64,000 bases of DNA from assembly GCF_001971705.1 (NCBI RefSeq), contig NZ_CP019327.1, positions 3,224,001-3,288,000 on the forward strand, read 5' to 3'. Origin of the DNA: Natronorubrum daqingense (GTDB lineage: Archaea > Halobacteriota > Halobacteria > Halobacteriales > Natrialbaceae). The translations under genes and the position numbers were made by a program. How positions within the stretch are numbered: the first letter of the stretch is position 1; each line of letters starts with the position of its first letter. The notes under the pieces were generated by a model, which worked only from the letters and a program-made list of their open reading frames with translations, did no database searches and was not told the origin of the DNA. Of the stretch, positions 33,248-41,411 are shown in pieces.

Positions 33248-34300
33248 TTATCGCGACTCGAGTCCGACAGCTTCAGCGAGTAACTCGTGTGAACGAAGCG
33301 TGTCCTCGGGGTCCGCGATCTGGTTCTGAATAATGACTTCGTCGACGCCGACCTGCGACGTGAGATCCTCGAGAATCTCCGCCATCGTTTCGGGGCTGCC
33401 GGAAATCGCTCGCGGCCACTCCCCCGGCTCGAGCGGGAGTTCCGTCGGCTCCGGAACCGAACCGAGGTACTCGATCGCGTCCTCGACCGAGCGAATCGGC
33501 AACTGATCGACCTGGCCGCGTCGGAGCGCTCGAGAGGAGGCGTCGGTCGCTGCGCGGAGCCGTGCGGCCTCCTCGTCGGTTTCGGCGCACGTCGCGTTCA
33601 CTGCCAGCATTCCGTACGGCTCTGCCGGACCCGCGTCGAACGGCGAGGGTTCGAAGTGCTCTCGGTACACCTCGAAGGCGCGAACGGCCGGACCCGGCCG
33701 GATGAACGCGGCAAAGCAGTAGGGCAGTCCGAGTTCGCCGGCGATCTTTGCACTCGAGGGACTCGAGCCGAGCACCCAGGTTTCGGGTTTCGTGTCGTCG
33801 GCAGCCGGGAGTTCGAGTCCGCTGAAGGGATGCTCCGCCGAAAAGCCGCCGTGGAGGTGTTTCGCGACCTCCTCGATCTTCTCGGCGTGATCGTTCGGAT
33901 TTCGGCGCTGGCTTCGATCCATCTGCAAGGCGAGGTCTCGCGTCGGGTTGCCCGTCGCCCGACCGAGCCCGAGGTCGATGCGCCCGGGGGCGAGCGAATC
34001 CAGGACGCTGAACGACTCGGCGACCTTGTAGGGGCTGTAGTGGTTGAGCAGGACCGTCCCGGAACCGACGCGGATGTCCGATGTCTTCGCCGCGACGTGG
34101 GGGATCAGTACTTCGGGTGTCGTGCTCGCAATCGAGTCCGGAAAGTCGTGGTGTTCGGCCACCCAGAATCTCGAGTAGCCCAGTCGTTCGGCCTGCTGGG
34201 CGCGTTCGACGGTTCCCTCGAACGCGTCCACGGCGTCCCCACCCTCCGGAATCGGCGCGAGATCGACGATCGATAGCTCCACGTCCGTGGTTGGGAGCAC
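33248..34300 (-). CDS. LLM class flavin-dependent oxidoreductase
   Basis: A 350-residue bacterial-luciferase-like TIM barrel. Typical stretches: ELSIVDLAPIPEG at the start, YSRFWVAEHHDFPDSIASTTPEVLIPHVAAKTSDIRVGSG and PGRIDLGLGRATG. The cofactor may be FMN or F420, which haloarchaea use; an F420:NADP oxidoreductase lies within 1 kb. GTG start at 34298-34300 (complement). The substrate cannot be read from sequence. Confidence 0.88.
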   Translation of the reverse strand: MLPTTDVELSIVDLAPIPEGGDAVDAFEGTVERAQQAERLGYSRFWVAEHHDFPDSIASTTPEVLIPHVAAKTSDIRVGSGTVLLNHYSPYKVAESFSVLDSLAPGRIDLGLGRATGNPTRDLALQMDRSQRRNPNDHAEKIEEVAKHLHGGFSAEHPFSGLELPAADDTKPETWVLGSSPSSAKIAGELGLPYCFAAFIRPGPAVRAFEVYREHFEPSPFDAGPAEPYGMLAVNATCAETDEEAARLRAATDASSRALRRGQVDQLPIRSVEDAIEYLGSVPEPTELPLEPGEWPRAISGSPETMAEILEDLTSQVGVDEVIIQNQIADPEDTLRSHELLAEAVGLESR

Positions 34301-34385
34301 TCGAATAAGTGTGCCCGCTTTCCGGATGGTACGAGGTGACTATCGACGGCCGAGCCTTGAGGGGCCTCGAGTCCGTGCTTCCGCT

Positions 34386-34643
34386 ATGACCGAAACCACG
34401 CTCGAGGACGTCGAACGCAGCCTCGACCGAGCGACCGAACTGGAGACCGAAGAGGCCGTCTCCGTCTTGCGAACGGCCAGACAGGATCTCGAGGACCTCG
34501 GAACTGCCGCCGACGTCGACGAGCAGCGACGGCAGGAACTCGAGGACCGACTCGACCAGCGGATTCGCGAGGTGAAAAACCGCGACGCCTACGACAGCGG
34601 CCTCGGCTCGGCGATGAACCCGGAGGATGGCGACGCGCCGTAG
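34386..34643 (+). CDS. Small helical haloarchaeal protein (DUF7553-like)
   Basis: An 85-residue, highly charged protein made almost wholly of helix (VERSLDRATELETEEAVSVL, then RRQELEDRLDQRIREVKNRD), ending SGLGSAMNPEDGDAP. It resembles a conserved short haloarchaeal family with no known role. ATG at 34386. Divergent from the LLM oxidoreductase (85 bases between starts). Confidence 0.72.
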   Translation: MTETTLEDVERSLDRATELETEEAVSVLRTARQDLEDLGTAADVDEQRRQELEDRLDQRIREVKNRDAYDSGLGSAMNPEDGDAP

Positions 34644-34710
34644 CGCTCGACCGTCTCTCACGGCCGACAATTCAACAGATTGACCTGTGTTGACGGTCAT
34701 CTGTCGGACG

Positions 34711-34995
34711 ATGACCGACTCGAAGTCAGAGCCGAAGGCGGACGGTGGTGTATCCGGCGAGATCGATCACGAGGAACTCTACACGACGATCCGAACGGCC
34801 GTCTCCGATGCGCTCCTCGACGTGCTTGGAACCGTCCTGTTGCTTGCTCTCGCCGTGCTCTTCGTCGGTGTCGGTGTACAGGCAATCGTCCAGACACCGT
34901 CGTCCGTCAACATTGCGTTCGGTGGTGTCGCAATCGGTCTCGGACTCGCGATTGCTGCGGCGGCGTTCGACTTGCTTCCGCCGTTTCGAGAGTAA
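34711..34995 (+). CDS. Small two-helix membrane protein
   Basis: A 94-residue protein with a charged N-terminal 35 residues and two transmembrane helices (LGTVLLLALAVLFVGVGVQAI; IAFGGVAIGLGLAIAAAAF). Not recognised. ATG at 34711 chosen over an in-frame upstream start because the latter adds an atypical segment. Confidence 0.7.
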   Translation: MTDSKSEPKADGGVSGEIDHEELYTTIRTAVSDALLDVLGTVLLLALAVLFVGVGVQAIVQTPSSVNIAFGGVAIGLGLAIAAAAFDLLPPFRE

Positions 34996-35085
34996 CAGTC
35001 TCGCTCGAGTTCGCCACTGTCCCAGAACCCGGCGAGAACGGCCGCCCTCCACCCCTTTTATTCGGGTGCCGCCCCGAAAGGAGGT

Positions 35086-35754
35086 ATGCGAATTGCACTA
35101 CTCGGCGGCACCGGCGACATCGGGCAGGGCCTCGCCCTGCGGTTTGCACACGACACGGACCACGAGGTCATCATCGGCTCGCGCGACCCGGAGAAGGCGC
35201 GCGAGGCCGTCGCGGAGTACGAGGAGGCCCTCGACTCGCGCGGCGTCGACGCGAAGCTCACCGGCTTCGCGAACGAGATGGCGACGGACCGCGCCGACGT
35301 GGTCGTCCTCAGCGTCCCGCCGTACTACGCCGGCGACACGGTCGAAGCCGTCGCGGACTCCCTCGACGAGGACACGATTCTGGTCACCCCCGCAGTCGGC
35401 ATGCAAGGCGACGAGGACGGCCTGCACTACCACCCGCCGGGAACCGGAAGCGTCACCCAACTCGTCGCCGAGCGCGCGCCCGACGAGGTGCCCGTCGTCG
35501 GCGCGTTCCACAACCTCGCGGCCGACGCCCTCTCGAATCTCGACAACGAACTGGATCTCGACACGCTGCTCGTCGCGGACGACGACGACGCGAAAGAGAC
35601 CGTTCGCAACCTGTCGAACGAAATCGAGGGCCTGCGTGCGCTCGATTCCGGCCCGCTGGCCAACGCCGCCGAAGTCGAGAGCGTCACCCCCCTCGTGATC
35701 AACATCGCGAAGTACAACGAGGACCTCCACGACGTCGGCGTGAAGTTCTTGTAG
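35086..35754 (+). CDS. npdG: Reduced coenzyme F420:NADP oxidoreductase
   Basis: A 222-residue enzyme that moves hydride between F420H2 and NADP+. The N-terminal Rossmann motif is GGTGDIGQGLALR (7-19), with GSRDPEKA providing the NADP phosphate contact (Ser and Arg). TPAVGMQGDED and VVGAFHNLAADAL match the F420-binding region of the archaeal FNO/NpdG family; ITKYN-like NIAKYNEDLHDVGVKFL closes it. In haloarchaea F420 is present and this is the link to NADPH. ATG at 35086. Confidence 0.93.
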   Translation: MRIALLGGTGDIGQGLALRFAHDTDHEVIIGSRDPEKAREAVAEYEEALDSRGVDAKLTGFANEMATDRADVVVLSVPPYYAGDTVEAVADSLDEDTILVTPAVGMQGDEDGLHYHPPGTGSVTQLVAERAPDEVPVVGAFHNLAADALSNLDNELDLDTLLVADDDDAKETVRNLSNEIEGLRALDSGPLANAAEVESVTPLVINIAKYNEDLHDVGVKFL

Positions 35755-35821
35755 GCGACGAAACGCCGGTTTTCTACAGCAGAGCCGATCTTTCGGCGAA
35801 GTAAGACGAACCCACTCGTGT

Positions 35822-35955
35822 GTCGTGGCGCGCGCTGTCGATCGGCCGAGCGCGAGCGAGACCGATCGACGAAGCCGTGCGAGGGGTGAGGACCGCAGCG
35901 ACGGCCGGAGCGAGGACCGCAATCGGCTGGGGAGGACGTGGAAATCATTGTAGCC
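35822..35955 (+). repeat. Dispersed structured repeat, copy A
   Basis: About 134 bases after npdG, matching copy B at 57915-58051. The 5' part forms a hairpin: GTCGATCGG (35837-35845) pairs with CCGATCGAC (35862-35870); flanking bases extend the stem with a bulge. The 3' part carries the invariant aatcggctggggaggacgtg followed by gaaatc. In copy B the stem sequence differs but pairing is kept. No ORF conserved. Likely a non-coding RNA or a selfish palindromic element. Confidence 0.75.
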
Positions 35956-35967
35956 AGTACGAGGAGG

Positions 35968-36044
35968 GTGCTCGAGCCACGGAGCAATTCTCAAAGCGTG
36001 CTCGAGTCATAGCTTGATTCCCAGAGCGTGCTCGAGCCGGTCGC
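35968..36044 (+). repeat. 30-bp tandem repeat, about 2.5 copies
   Basis: Units begin gtgctcgag at 35968, 35998 and 36028; the third is partial. The units share the start and the end (agc), with divergence in the middle. It lies immediately before the cobalamin-binding protein gene. Confidence 0.6.
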
Positions 36045-36073
36045 TTTTGACCCTCCCCCACCTACAGCGGGGC

Positions 36074-37057
36074 ATGCGAATCGTCACGACGCTGCCCTCG
36101 GCGACCGAACTCGTCGCGGCCCTCGGCCTCGAGCCAGTCGGCGTCTCCCACGAGTGCGACTATCCACCCGGCGTCGAATCGATCCCGTCGGTCACCGCCT
36201 CGAGAATCGACGCGGAGGCCTCGAGCGCCGAGATCGACGAACAGGTCCTCGAAGTGACTGGCGACGGCGAAAACGAAGACGCCGATTCGGGAGTCTACGA
36301 CGTGGACACGGACCTCCTCGAGGACCTCGAGCCCGATCTGATCGTCACGCAGGGGATGTGCGACGTCTGTGCGGTCGACGAGGTGGTCGTCGAAGACGCC
36401 GTGAGGGAGATCGAGGCCGATCCCGAAATCCTCACCACGGACCCGCATAGCGTCGGTGACGTCCTGGACGATCTCGAGCGAATCGGCCGCGCGACGGGCC
36501 GCGAGGAACGCGCCCGAGACGTTCGGGCCGCCCTCGATGCGCGGGTCGACGCGATCCGCGAGCGAACCGCGGACCTCGCCCCGCCGGATCGCCCGCGGGT
36601 CGCCATCTTCGACTGGACCGACCCCGTCATGATCGCGGGCCACTGGAGCGCCGAACTGGTCGAATGGGCCGGCGGCGAGTACGGACTGGCCGACGTGGGC
36701 GAGCGATCCACGCCTCGCGAGTGGGCCGACGTCCGCGCGTACGATCCCGAACTCGTCGTCGTCGCCCCCTGTGGCTTCAGCCTCGAGCAAACCGCCGAAA
36801 ACGCCGCGGATCTCACCGAACGCGAGAGCTGGGAAACTCTCTCGGCCGTCCAAAACGACCGCGTCTGGGCGATGGACGGCCATCACTACTCGAACCGCCC
36901 CGGGCCGCGACTGGTGGACACGCTCGAGGCGCTGGCACCGATCGTTCGGCCGGAAGCGTTCGACGCGGAGACGCCACCCCGACCGCTCGAGGAAATCGCG
37001 GTTCCGTTCGCGGACCTGCTCGAGCGCCGCGAGGCGGACGCCGAGTTGCGACCGTGA
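36074..37057 (+). CDS. btuF: Cobalamin-binding protein (BtuF-like)
   Basis: A 327-residue class III substrate-binding fold: MRIVTTLPSATELVAALGLEPVGVSHECDYPP is the characteristic start of B12-binding BtuF-like proteins, and DLIVTQGMCDVCAVDE and VAIFDWTDPVMIAGHWSAELVEWAGGEYGLA are typical too. There is no signal peptide, unlike BtuF of bacteria, so it may bind cobamide inside the cell, or the name is too specific. No BtuC/BtuD genes nearby. Ends in a GTGA overlap with the desampylase gene. Confidence 0.85.
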   Translation: MRIVTTLPSATELVAALGLEPVGVSHECDYPPGVESIPSVTASRIDAEASSAEIDEQVLEVTGDGENEDADSGVYDVDTDLLEDLEPDLIVTQGMCDVCAVDEVVVEDAVREIEADPEILTTDPHSVGDVLDDLERIGRATGREERARDVRAALDARVDAIRERTADLAPPDRPRVAIFDWTDPVMIAGHWSAELVEWAGGEYGLADVGERSTPREWADVRAYDPELVVVAPCGFSLEQTAENAADLTERESWETLSAVQNDRVWAMDGHHYSNRPGPRLVDTLEALAPIVRPEAFDAETPPRPLEEIAVPFADLLERREADAELRP

Positions 37058-37509
37058 CCGACGATCCGTCCGCCGACGTTGGGTCCACGCTCGTGTTGCC
37101 GGGCGAGATTCGCGACGCTATTCTCGAGCGCGCTCGAGACGGCCAACCCGAGGAAATTTGTGGCGTCTTCGGCGGCGAGTACGACGACGCTCCCGGCGGA
37201 ACCAGTCGCGTTCACTCGTACTACCCCACAGAGAACGTCGCTGAGTCGCCGCAAACGCGCTATCGAATCGATCCGGAGGCTCAACTCGAGGTCTTCGAAC
37301 GACTCGAGAACGCCGGCGAGGAGATTGTCGGCTTCTATCACTCCCACCCGCGCGGGCCGGCGGCACCGAGCGAAACCGACGTGGACGCGGCGACGTGGCC
37401 CGATCGCTCGTATCTGATCGTCTCGCTTTCGCCCCTCGAGGTCGGGTCGTGGCGATGGCGCGCAGACGAGGACCGGTTCGAACGCGAACGAATTATTCTC
37501 TCCGCGTAA
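37054..37509 (+). CDS. JAMM/MPN+ metalloprotease, desampylase
   Basis: A 151-residue zinc isopeptidase. All JAMM residues are visible: Glu34 in EEICGVFGG, His96, His98, Ser106 and Asp109 in HSHPRGPAAPSETD. The spacing equals that of Haloferax HvJAMM1 (E31, H88, H90, S98, D101 shifted), an enzyme that removes ubiquitin-like SAMPs from proteins. Start GTG at 37054 overlaps the TGA of btuF. MoaE, an acceptor of the same SAMP1 system, is encoded at 49.6 kb. Confidence 0.9.
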   Translation: MTDDPSADVGSTLVLPGEIRDAILERARDGQPEEICGVFGGEYDDAPGGTSRVHSYYPTENVAESPQTRYRIDPEAQLEVFERLENAGEEIVGFYHSHPRGPAAPSETDVDAATWPDRSYLIVSLSPLEVGSWRWRADEDRFERERIILSA

Positions 37510-37732
37510 CCTCCGTCTCGTTCCCCCTTTCGGGTACACTCCAGTTCTCGCTCTCGCCTCCCTCACTCCTCTCTCCTCATTCCTCTCTCCTCACGACGGA
37601 CCCGACACGCACCGATTTGCGGCCTGCATACCGATCCGAGGTCAATACGAACCGTGTGCGAACGACTCGAGACAGTAAGATAACTAATAATGATCCAATA
37701 CGTTAATTACCATACTCGAAGAATGATGGGTC

Positions 37733-38323
37733 ATGTCAAAAGGTAACTCGGAGCAAATCGGGACGACTCAGAGTTTTAACCTCACGATATCACATCGCTC
37801 GATCGAGATACTCGGACGGATTTCGGCGACGATGCTCGTCGTCGGACTCTGTCTCGGCGCCACGAGCCTCTTGAGTTGGTTCTGGATCGAATCGGCGGTC
37901 CTCCCTCAACAAGACGGGACGGAAGCGCTCATCGTCGAAGGCTACACGCCGCTGGTGTTCCTCATCGTCGCCGCCCTCGCCGCACCGGTGGTCGCCGGTC
38001 TCGCGGGGGTCGTCGAAGGGCAGCGCGTTCTCTCGAGCGAGGACGCGCTCCTCGTCGGGGTCGGCAGTTTCATCGGGGCGACGGTGCTGGTCTTCGCCGC
38101 GGGCATTTTCATCGGTTCGACCGGCGGCGACGGCGGGGCCGGACTCGGTCCGATAGATCTCCTCGGACTGGCTGGCCTCAGCGGCGTCGTTAGCGCGATT
38201 GCCGGCGTTTCGACCGCAGCGGTGACCAGAACGATCCGAACCAATCACCCGGCAATTCCGCCGGCCCGACCCGCGGCGTCGACGAGCGAACAGCGCGACT
38301 CGAGCGAACCCGAGGACAAGTAG
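37733..38323 (+). CDS. Four-helix membrane protein, unknown function
   Basis: A 196-residue protein with four likely transmembrane segments (ISATMLVVGLCLGATSLLSW; LVFLIVAALAAPVVAGLAGV; LLVGVGSFIGATVLVFAAGIF; LLGLAGLSGVVSAIAGVSTA), a Ser/Thr-rich start and an acidic tail. No domain recognised. ATG at 37733; upstream is A/T-rich (aactaataatgatccaatac), a likely promoter. Confidence 0.72.
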   Translation: MSKGNSEQIGTTQSFNLTISHRSIEILGRISATMLVVGLCLGATSLLSWFWIESAVLPQQDGTEALIVEGYTPLVFLIVAALAAPVVAGLAGVVEGQRVLSSEDALLVGVGSFIGATVLVFAAGIFIGSTGGDGGAGLGPIDLLGLAGLSGVVSAIAGVSTAAVTRTIRTNHPAIPPARPAASTSEQRDSSEPEDK

Positions 38324-38346
38324 ATACGCTTCCCGGCAGTCAGCGG

Positions 38347-38404
38347 CGGAACGCCGGCACGAAGATAGACGGCTGCGGAACGCCGATACGAAGGTAGACG
38401 ACTG
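38347..38404 (+). repeat. 29-bp tandem duplication
   Basis: Two units of 29 bases beginning cggaacgccg (38347 and 38376) with four differences, in the 286-base spacer after the four-helix membrane protein gene. Nothing else is seen in that spacer. Confidence 0.6.
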
Positions 38405-38609
38405 TAGAAGGTCGGTCCGAACGGAATTTTCGACCGACCGAGACGACGAATGCGAAGAGAGTGAACCCCATCCACGAACGAGTGCCGTCTTTCCCGCCAC
38501 GGGTCGACCGTACCTGCCACCGAGACGAGTCCGGTTTTGGCCTCGGTACGTCCGTCGAAAAAAACACGACTGAAGACCGCTCGCTCGAGGATGCGACCGT
38601 CGGTTTAGA

Positions 38610-41261
38610 TCACGGAGCGACCCGGCTGAACACGCCGGCACCGAGTGCGCCGATGGCCGCGACCACGCCGATCACCCCGAGGAACTGGCCGAATCCGGCA
38701 ACGGCGGTCGACGAACCGGTCGCGCTCTCGCCGCCAGCGTCGTCTTCGTCTTCGTCGTCGGATTCAGCGTCGCCGGAGGACTCCGTGTCGTCGACTTCCT
38801 CGTCGTCGACGTCGAGTTCGAGGTCGAGATCGAGTTCGAACCAGTTCGTGCCGGCCTCGTCCGCCGGCAAGTCGAGTTCGGAGTCGATGATGCTGTCGCC
38901 GGTCTCGTCCTCGACGAGGAACTCGTTATCGACGAGCGAGGTCGTCGCGTGGTCGTCCTCGAAGTCAGCGTCTCCGGTGAGGTCCCCGCTCTCTCCGGTG
39001 GTCGTATCGATCTCGAACGAGAACTGCCTGTCCGAGTCTCCCTCGATCGCGACCTCGAGTTCGCCCTCGACGGACATTTCGTCGCCCTCCTCGTCGATCT
39101 CACCCTCGAGTCCGTCGGGCGCTGTCACCTCTGCTTCGATCCCGGAATCGGTCTCGAGGTTCGGGAAGGACGTACTGGTGGATTCCCACGTGCCGTCGTC
39201 GATCACGCCGACGATCTGAATGTGCTCGTCGTCTTCATCCGCCGACGGGAACTCGAGACCCTCTTCGAGGGCGGCTTCTCTGTCGGCGTCCTCGGCGAAC
39301 GAGATGAATCCGCCCTGACTGGTGGCGACGAACGCATCTTCGTCCTCGCCGACGTCGCCGTCCTCACCCTCTGGGGACTCGTCGTCGGTCTCCGAGGACT
39401 CGTCTACACTGACGTCGGTCGTCGCGCGGTCGTCCTCGCTCTCGACTTCCGCCGTGTGCTCGCCGACGTCGTCCTCGTCGATGTCCCACTCGAGGGTCAC
39501 CGTCTCCTCGTCGCCGGCGTCTACCGTGACGGTTTCCGCGGTCTCCTCGTCGCCCACCGAAACCGTCACGTCCTGCTCGAGGGAGTCGTCGCCCTCGTTC
39601 TCGACGGTCGCGTCCACGGTCACGGTCTCGCCCGCCGTCGCGTCGTCGGCCTCGATCGACACCGTGGTCGCCGACTCCTCGCCCTCGAGGGTGACGTCTT
39701 CGGTGGTCGTCTCGGCTTCGCCCACGTCCGTCTCGACGGTCTCCTCGGCGTAGCCGTCGGCGTCGACAGTCAGTTCGGCGGCTCCGGGCTCGAGGACGAG
39801 GTCGTACGTTCCGTCGTCGCTTGTCTCGGCTGTGGGACCACCGTCGGCCGCGTCAACGGTCGCGCCGTCGATCGGTTCGCCGTCGTCGTTTTCGACGGTC
39901 CCCTCAACCGTTCCGGTGACCGAGTCGCTCTCTTCGATCTCGAGGTCGAGCGCGAGGTCGAACCAGTTGTGGCCTTCGTTCGTCGACGGCAAGCCGAGCG
40001 CGCTGTCGATGACCGTGTCGCCGGTCGTATCTTCGACGAGGAACTCGTTGTCGACGAGCGACGCCGACGCGGACGAGTCGCCGAAGTCACCGCTCCCGCT
40101 CAACTCCCCGCTGTCGCCGGTCGTTCCGTCGATATCGAAGCTGAACGAGCGATCCTCGTCGCCGTCGACGAGCACCGTCAACTCGCCCTCGACCGTCATC
40201 TCGCCCGAGTCCTCGTCGAACTCGCCGTGGAGTCCGTCGCGAGCCTCGACGTCGGCGTCGGCCGCACCGGCGTCGAGCGTCGGGAACGATACGTCGGTCG
40301 ACTCCCAGGTGTCGTCGCCGTAGACGACTCCGTCCAACTCGATCGGCGTTTCACCGTCGTCCTCGGCGGGGAACGACACGCCCTCGCTTTCGGCGTCGCT
40401 CTGACTCGACTCGTCGAACGCGACGAATCCGTCCTGGCTCACGGCCGAAAACTCGGCTACCTGCTGGTTCTCGGGCGACTCGTCGTCGCTCTCGTTTTCG
40501 TCTTCACCGTCCTCACCCTCGTCCGACTCGCCGCCGACCGCGACGGTCCCCTCGCCCCAGTTCAGTTCGTCGTCATCGTATTCAGAGAGGCCGGTCGCCC
40601 CGTCCCAGATCTGCGAGTCGTCGTCGATATCGACGTCGCCCGTTTCGCCGGGTTCGCCGACGACGACGAACTCCAGCGTGACGATCGTCGCGTTCATGCT
40701 CTCCATCGAGTCGCCGTCGGTTATCGAATCGGTCAGTTCGTCGCCGATGATCTCGAGGCCACTCGGCGTCCACTCGACGTCGGCCGACCCGTCGTTCGCG
40801 TCGACCTCGAGTTCCTCGTCGTCGTCGAGATAGGTGTCGGCGTCGGTGAGTTCGACCTGCTCGTCGTCGTAGTCGAGACGAAGATCGTATCCCGAAATGT
40901 CAGCGTCATCGTCGTCGGTCAACGTCCGTGCGTCCACGTCGACGCTCACCCGCTCGCCCGGTTCGCCCTCAGCGTCCGACGGCGTTACCTCGTACTCGGC
41001 TGACGAGTCGCTCGAGGCCTGAACCGGCTGCGTGGCGTCGCCGTGTTCGCTCGCCGTCGTCTCGAGCGTCGCGTCCGATGGTGTCGCCTCGCTCGGCTCG
41101 TCACTCCCACTCGCGAGGATACTTTCACCACCGACAGCGAGGGGCAACGTCACAACCCCGATAGCGACGACCGCGAGTAACACGGAAATCACTGCAAGTG
41201 CGGCTATTCGACGGTTCCGGCTCTCGTTGCGGTTACGTCGCACACCGTACAGGTCTTGCAT
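38610..41261 (-). CDS. Large surface protein with cohesin-like, duplicated and CARDB-like domains
   Basis: An 883-residue, very acidic, exported protein. N-terminal anchor (IAALAVISVLLAVVAIGVVT, about 20-40). Residues about 87-242 look like a cohesin-type domain (SGYDLRLDYDDEQVELTD, VTLEFVVVGEPGETGDV). A domain of about 175 residues occurs twice (about 270-445 and 643-817) with shared blocks TWESTDVSFPTLDA/TWESTSTSFPNLET, SLVDNEFLVED and the NWF motif. Between them are a carboxypeptidase-regulatory-like domain (about 450-525) and a CARDB domain (about 530-620). A C-terminal helix (GFGQFLGVIGVVAAIGALGAG) anchors it. ATG at 41259-41261, 29 bases from a TATA box at 41285-41293; an in-frame TTG at 41270 is less likely. 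Confidence 0.85.
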   Translation of the reverse strand: MQDLYGVRRNRNESRNRRIAALAVISVLLAVVAIGVVTLPLAVGGESILASGSDEPSEATPSDATLETTASEHGDATQPVQASSDSSAEYEVTPSDAEGEPGERVSVDVDARTLTDDDDADISGYDLRLDYDDEQVELTDADTYLDDDEELEVDANDGSADVEWTPSGLEIIGDELTDSITDGDSMESMNATIVTLEFVVVGEPGETGDVDIDDDSQIWDGATGLSEYDDDELNWGEGTVAVGGESDEGEDGEDENESDDESPENQQVAEFSAVSQDGFVAFDESSQSDAESEGVSFPAEDDGETPIELDGVVYGDDTWESTDVSFPTLDAGAADADVEARDGLHGEFDEDSGEMTVEGELTVLVDGDEDRSFSFDIDGTTGDSGELSGSGDFGDSSASASLVDNEFLVEDTTGDTVIDSALGLPSTNEGHNWFDLALDLEIEESDSVTGTVEGTVENDDGEPIDGATVDAADGGPTAETSDDGTYDLVLEPGAAELTVDADGYAEETVETDVGEAETTTEDVTLEGEESATTVSIEADDATAGETVTVDATVENEGDDSLEQDVTVSVGDEETAETVTVDAGDEETVTLEWDIDEDDVGEHTAEVESEDDRATTDVSVDESSETDDESPEGEDGDVGEDEDAFVATSQGGFISFAEDADREAALEEGLEFPSADEDDEHIQIVGVIDDGTWESTSTSFPNLETDSGIEAEVTAPDGLEGEIDEEGDEMSVEGELEVAIEGDSDRQFSFEIDTTTGESGDLTGDADFEDDHATTSLVDNEFLVEDETGDSIIDSELDLPADEAGTNWFELDLDLELDVDDEEVDDTESSGDAESDDEDEDDAGGESATGSSTAVAGFGQFLGVIGVVAAIGALGAGVFSRVAP

Positions 41262-41284
41262 CTTCAACAATGATATATGTCTTC

Positions 41285-41293
41285 GTATTTATT
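41285..41293 (-). promoter_or_regulatory. TATA-like box of the large surface protein gene
   Basis: Minus-strand AATAAATAC, about 29 bases before the ATG at 41261, implying a nearly leaderless transcript. Confidence 0.5.
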
Positions 41294-41411
41294 ATTTTTC
41301 CCGAGATAGTATGGGTATTACAAATATTCCAAGTAGACATTCACTCCAGTTTAGCATATTTGAGCGTCGTGCTCGACTAGAGGCGGCGCTCAGACGGTCG
41401 AAACAACCGAC

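Noticed and set aside
38949-41003. 684-codon plus-strand ORF opposite the large surface protein
   Set aside because: Mirror of an Asp/Glu-rich coding sequence (giving Val/Arg-rich peptide); the minus-strand frame has signal, domains and anchor.
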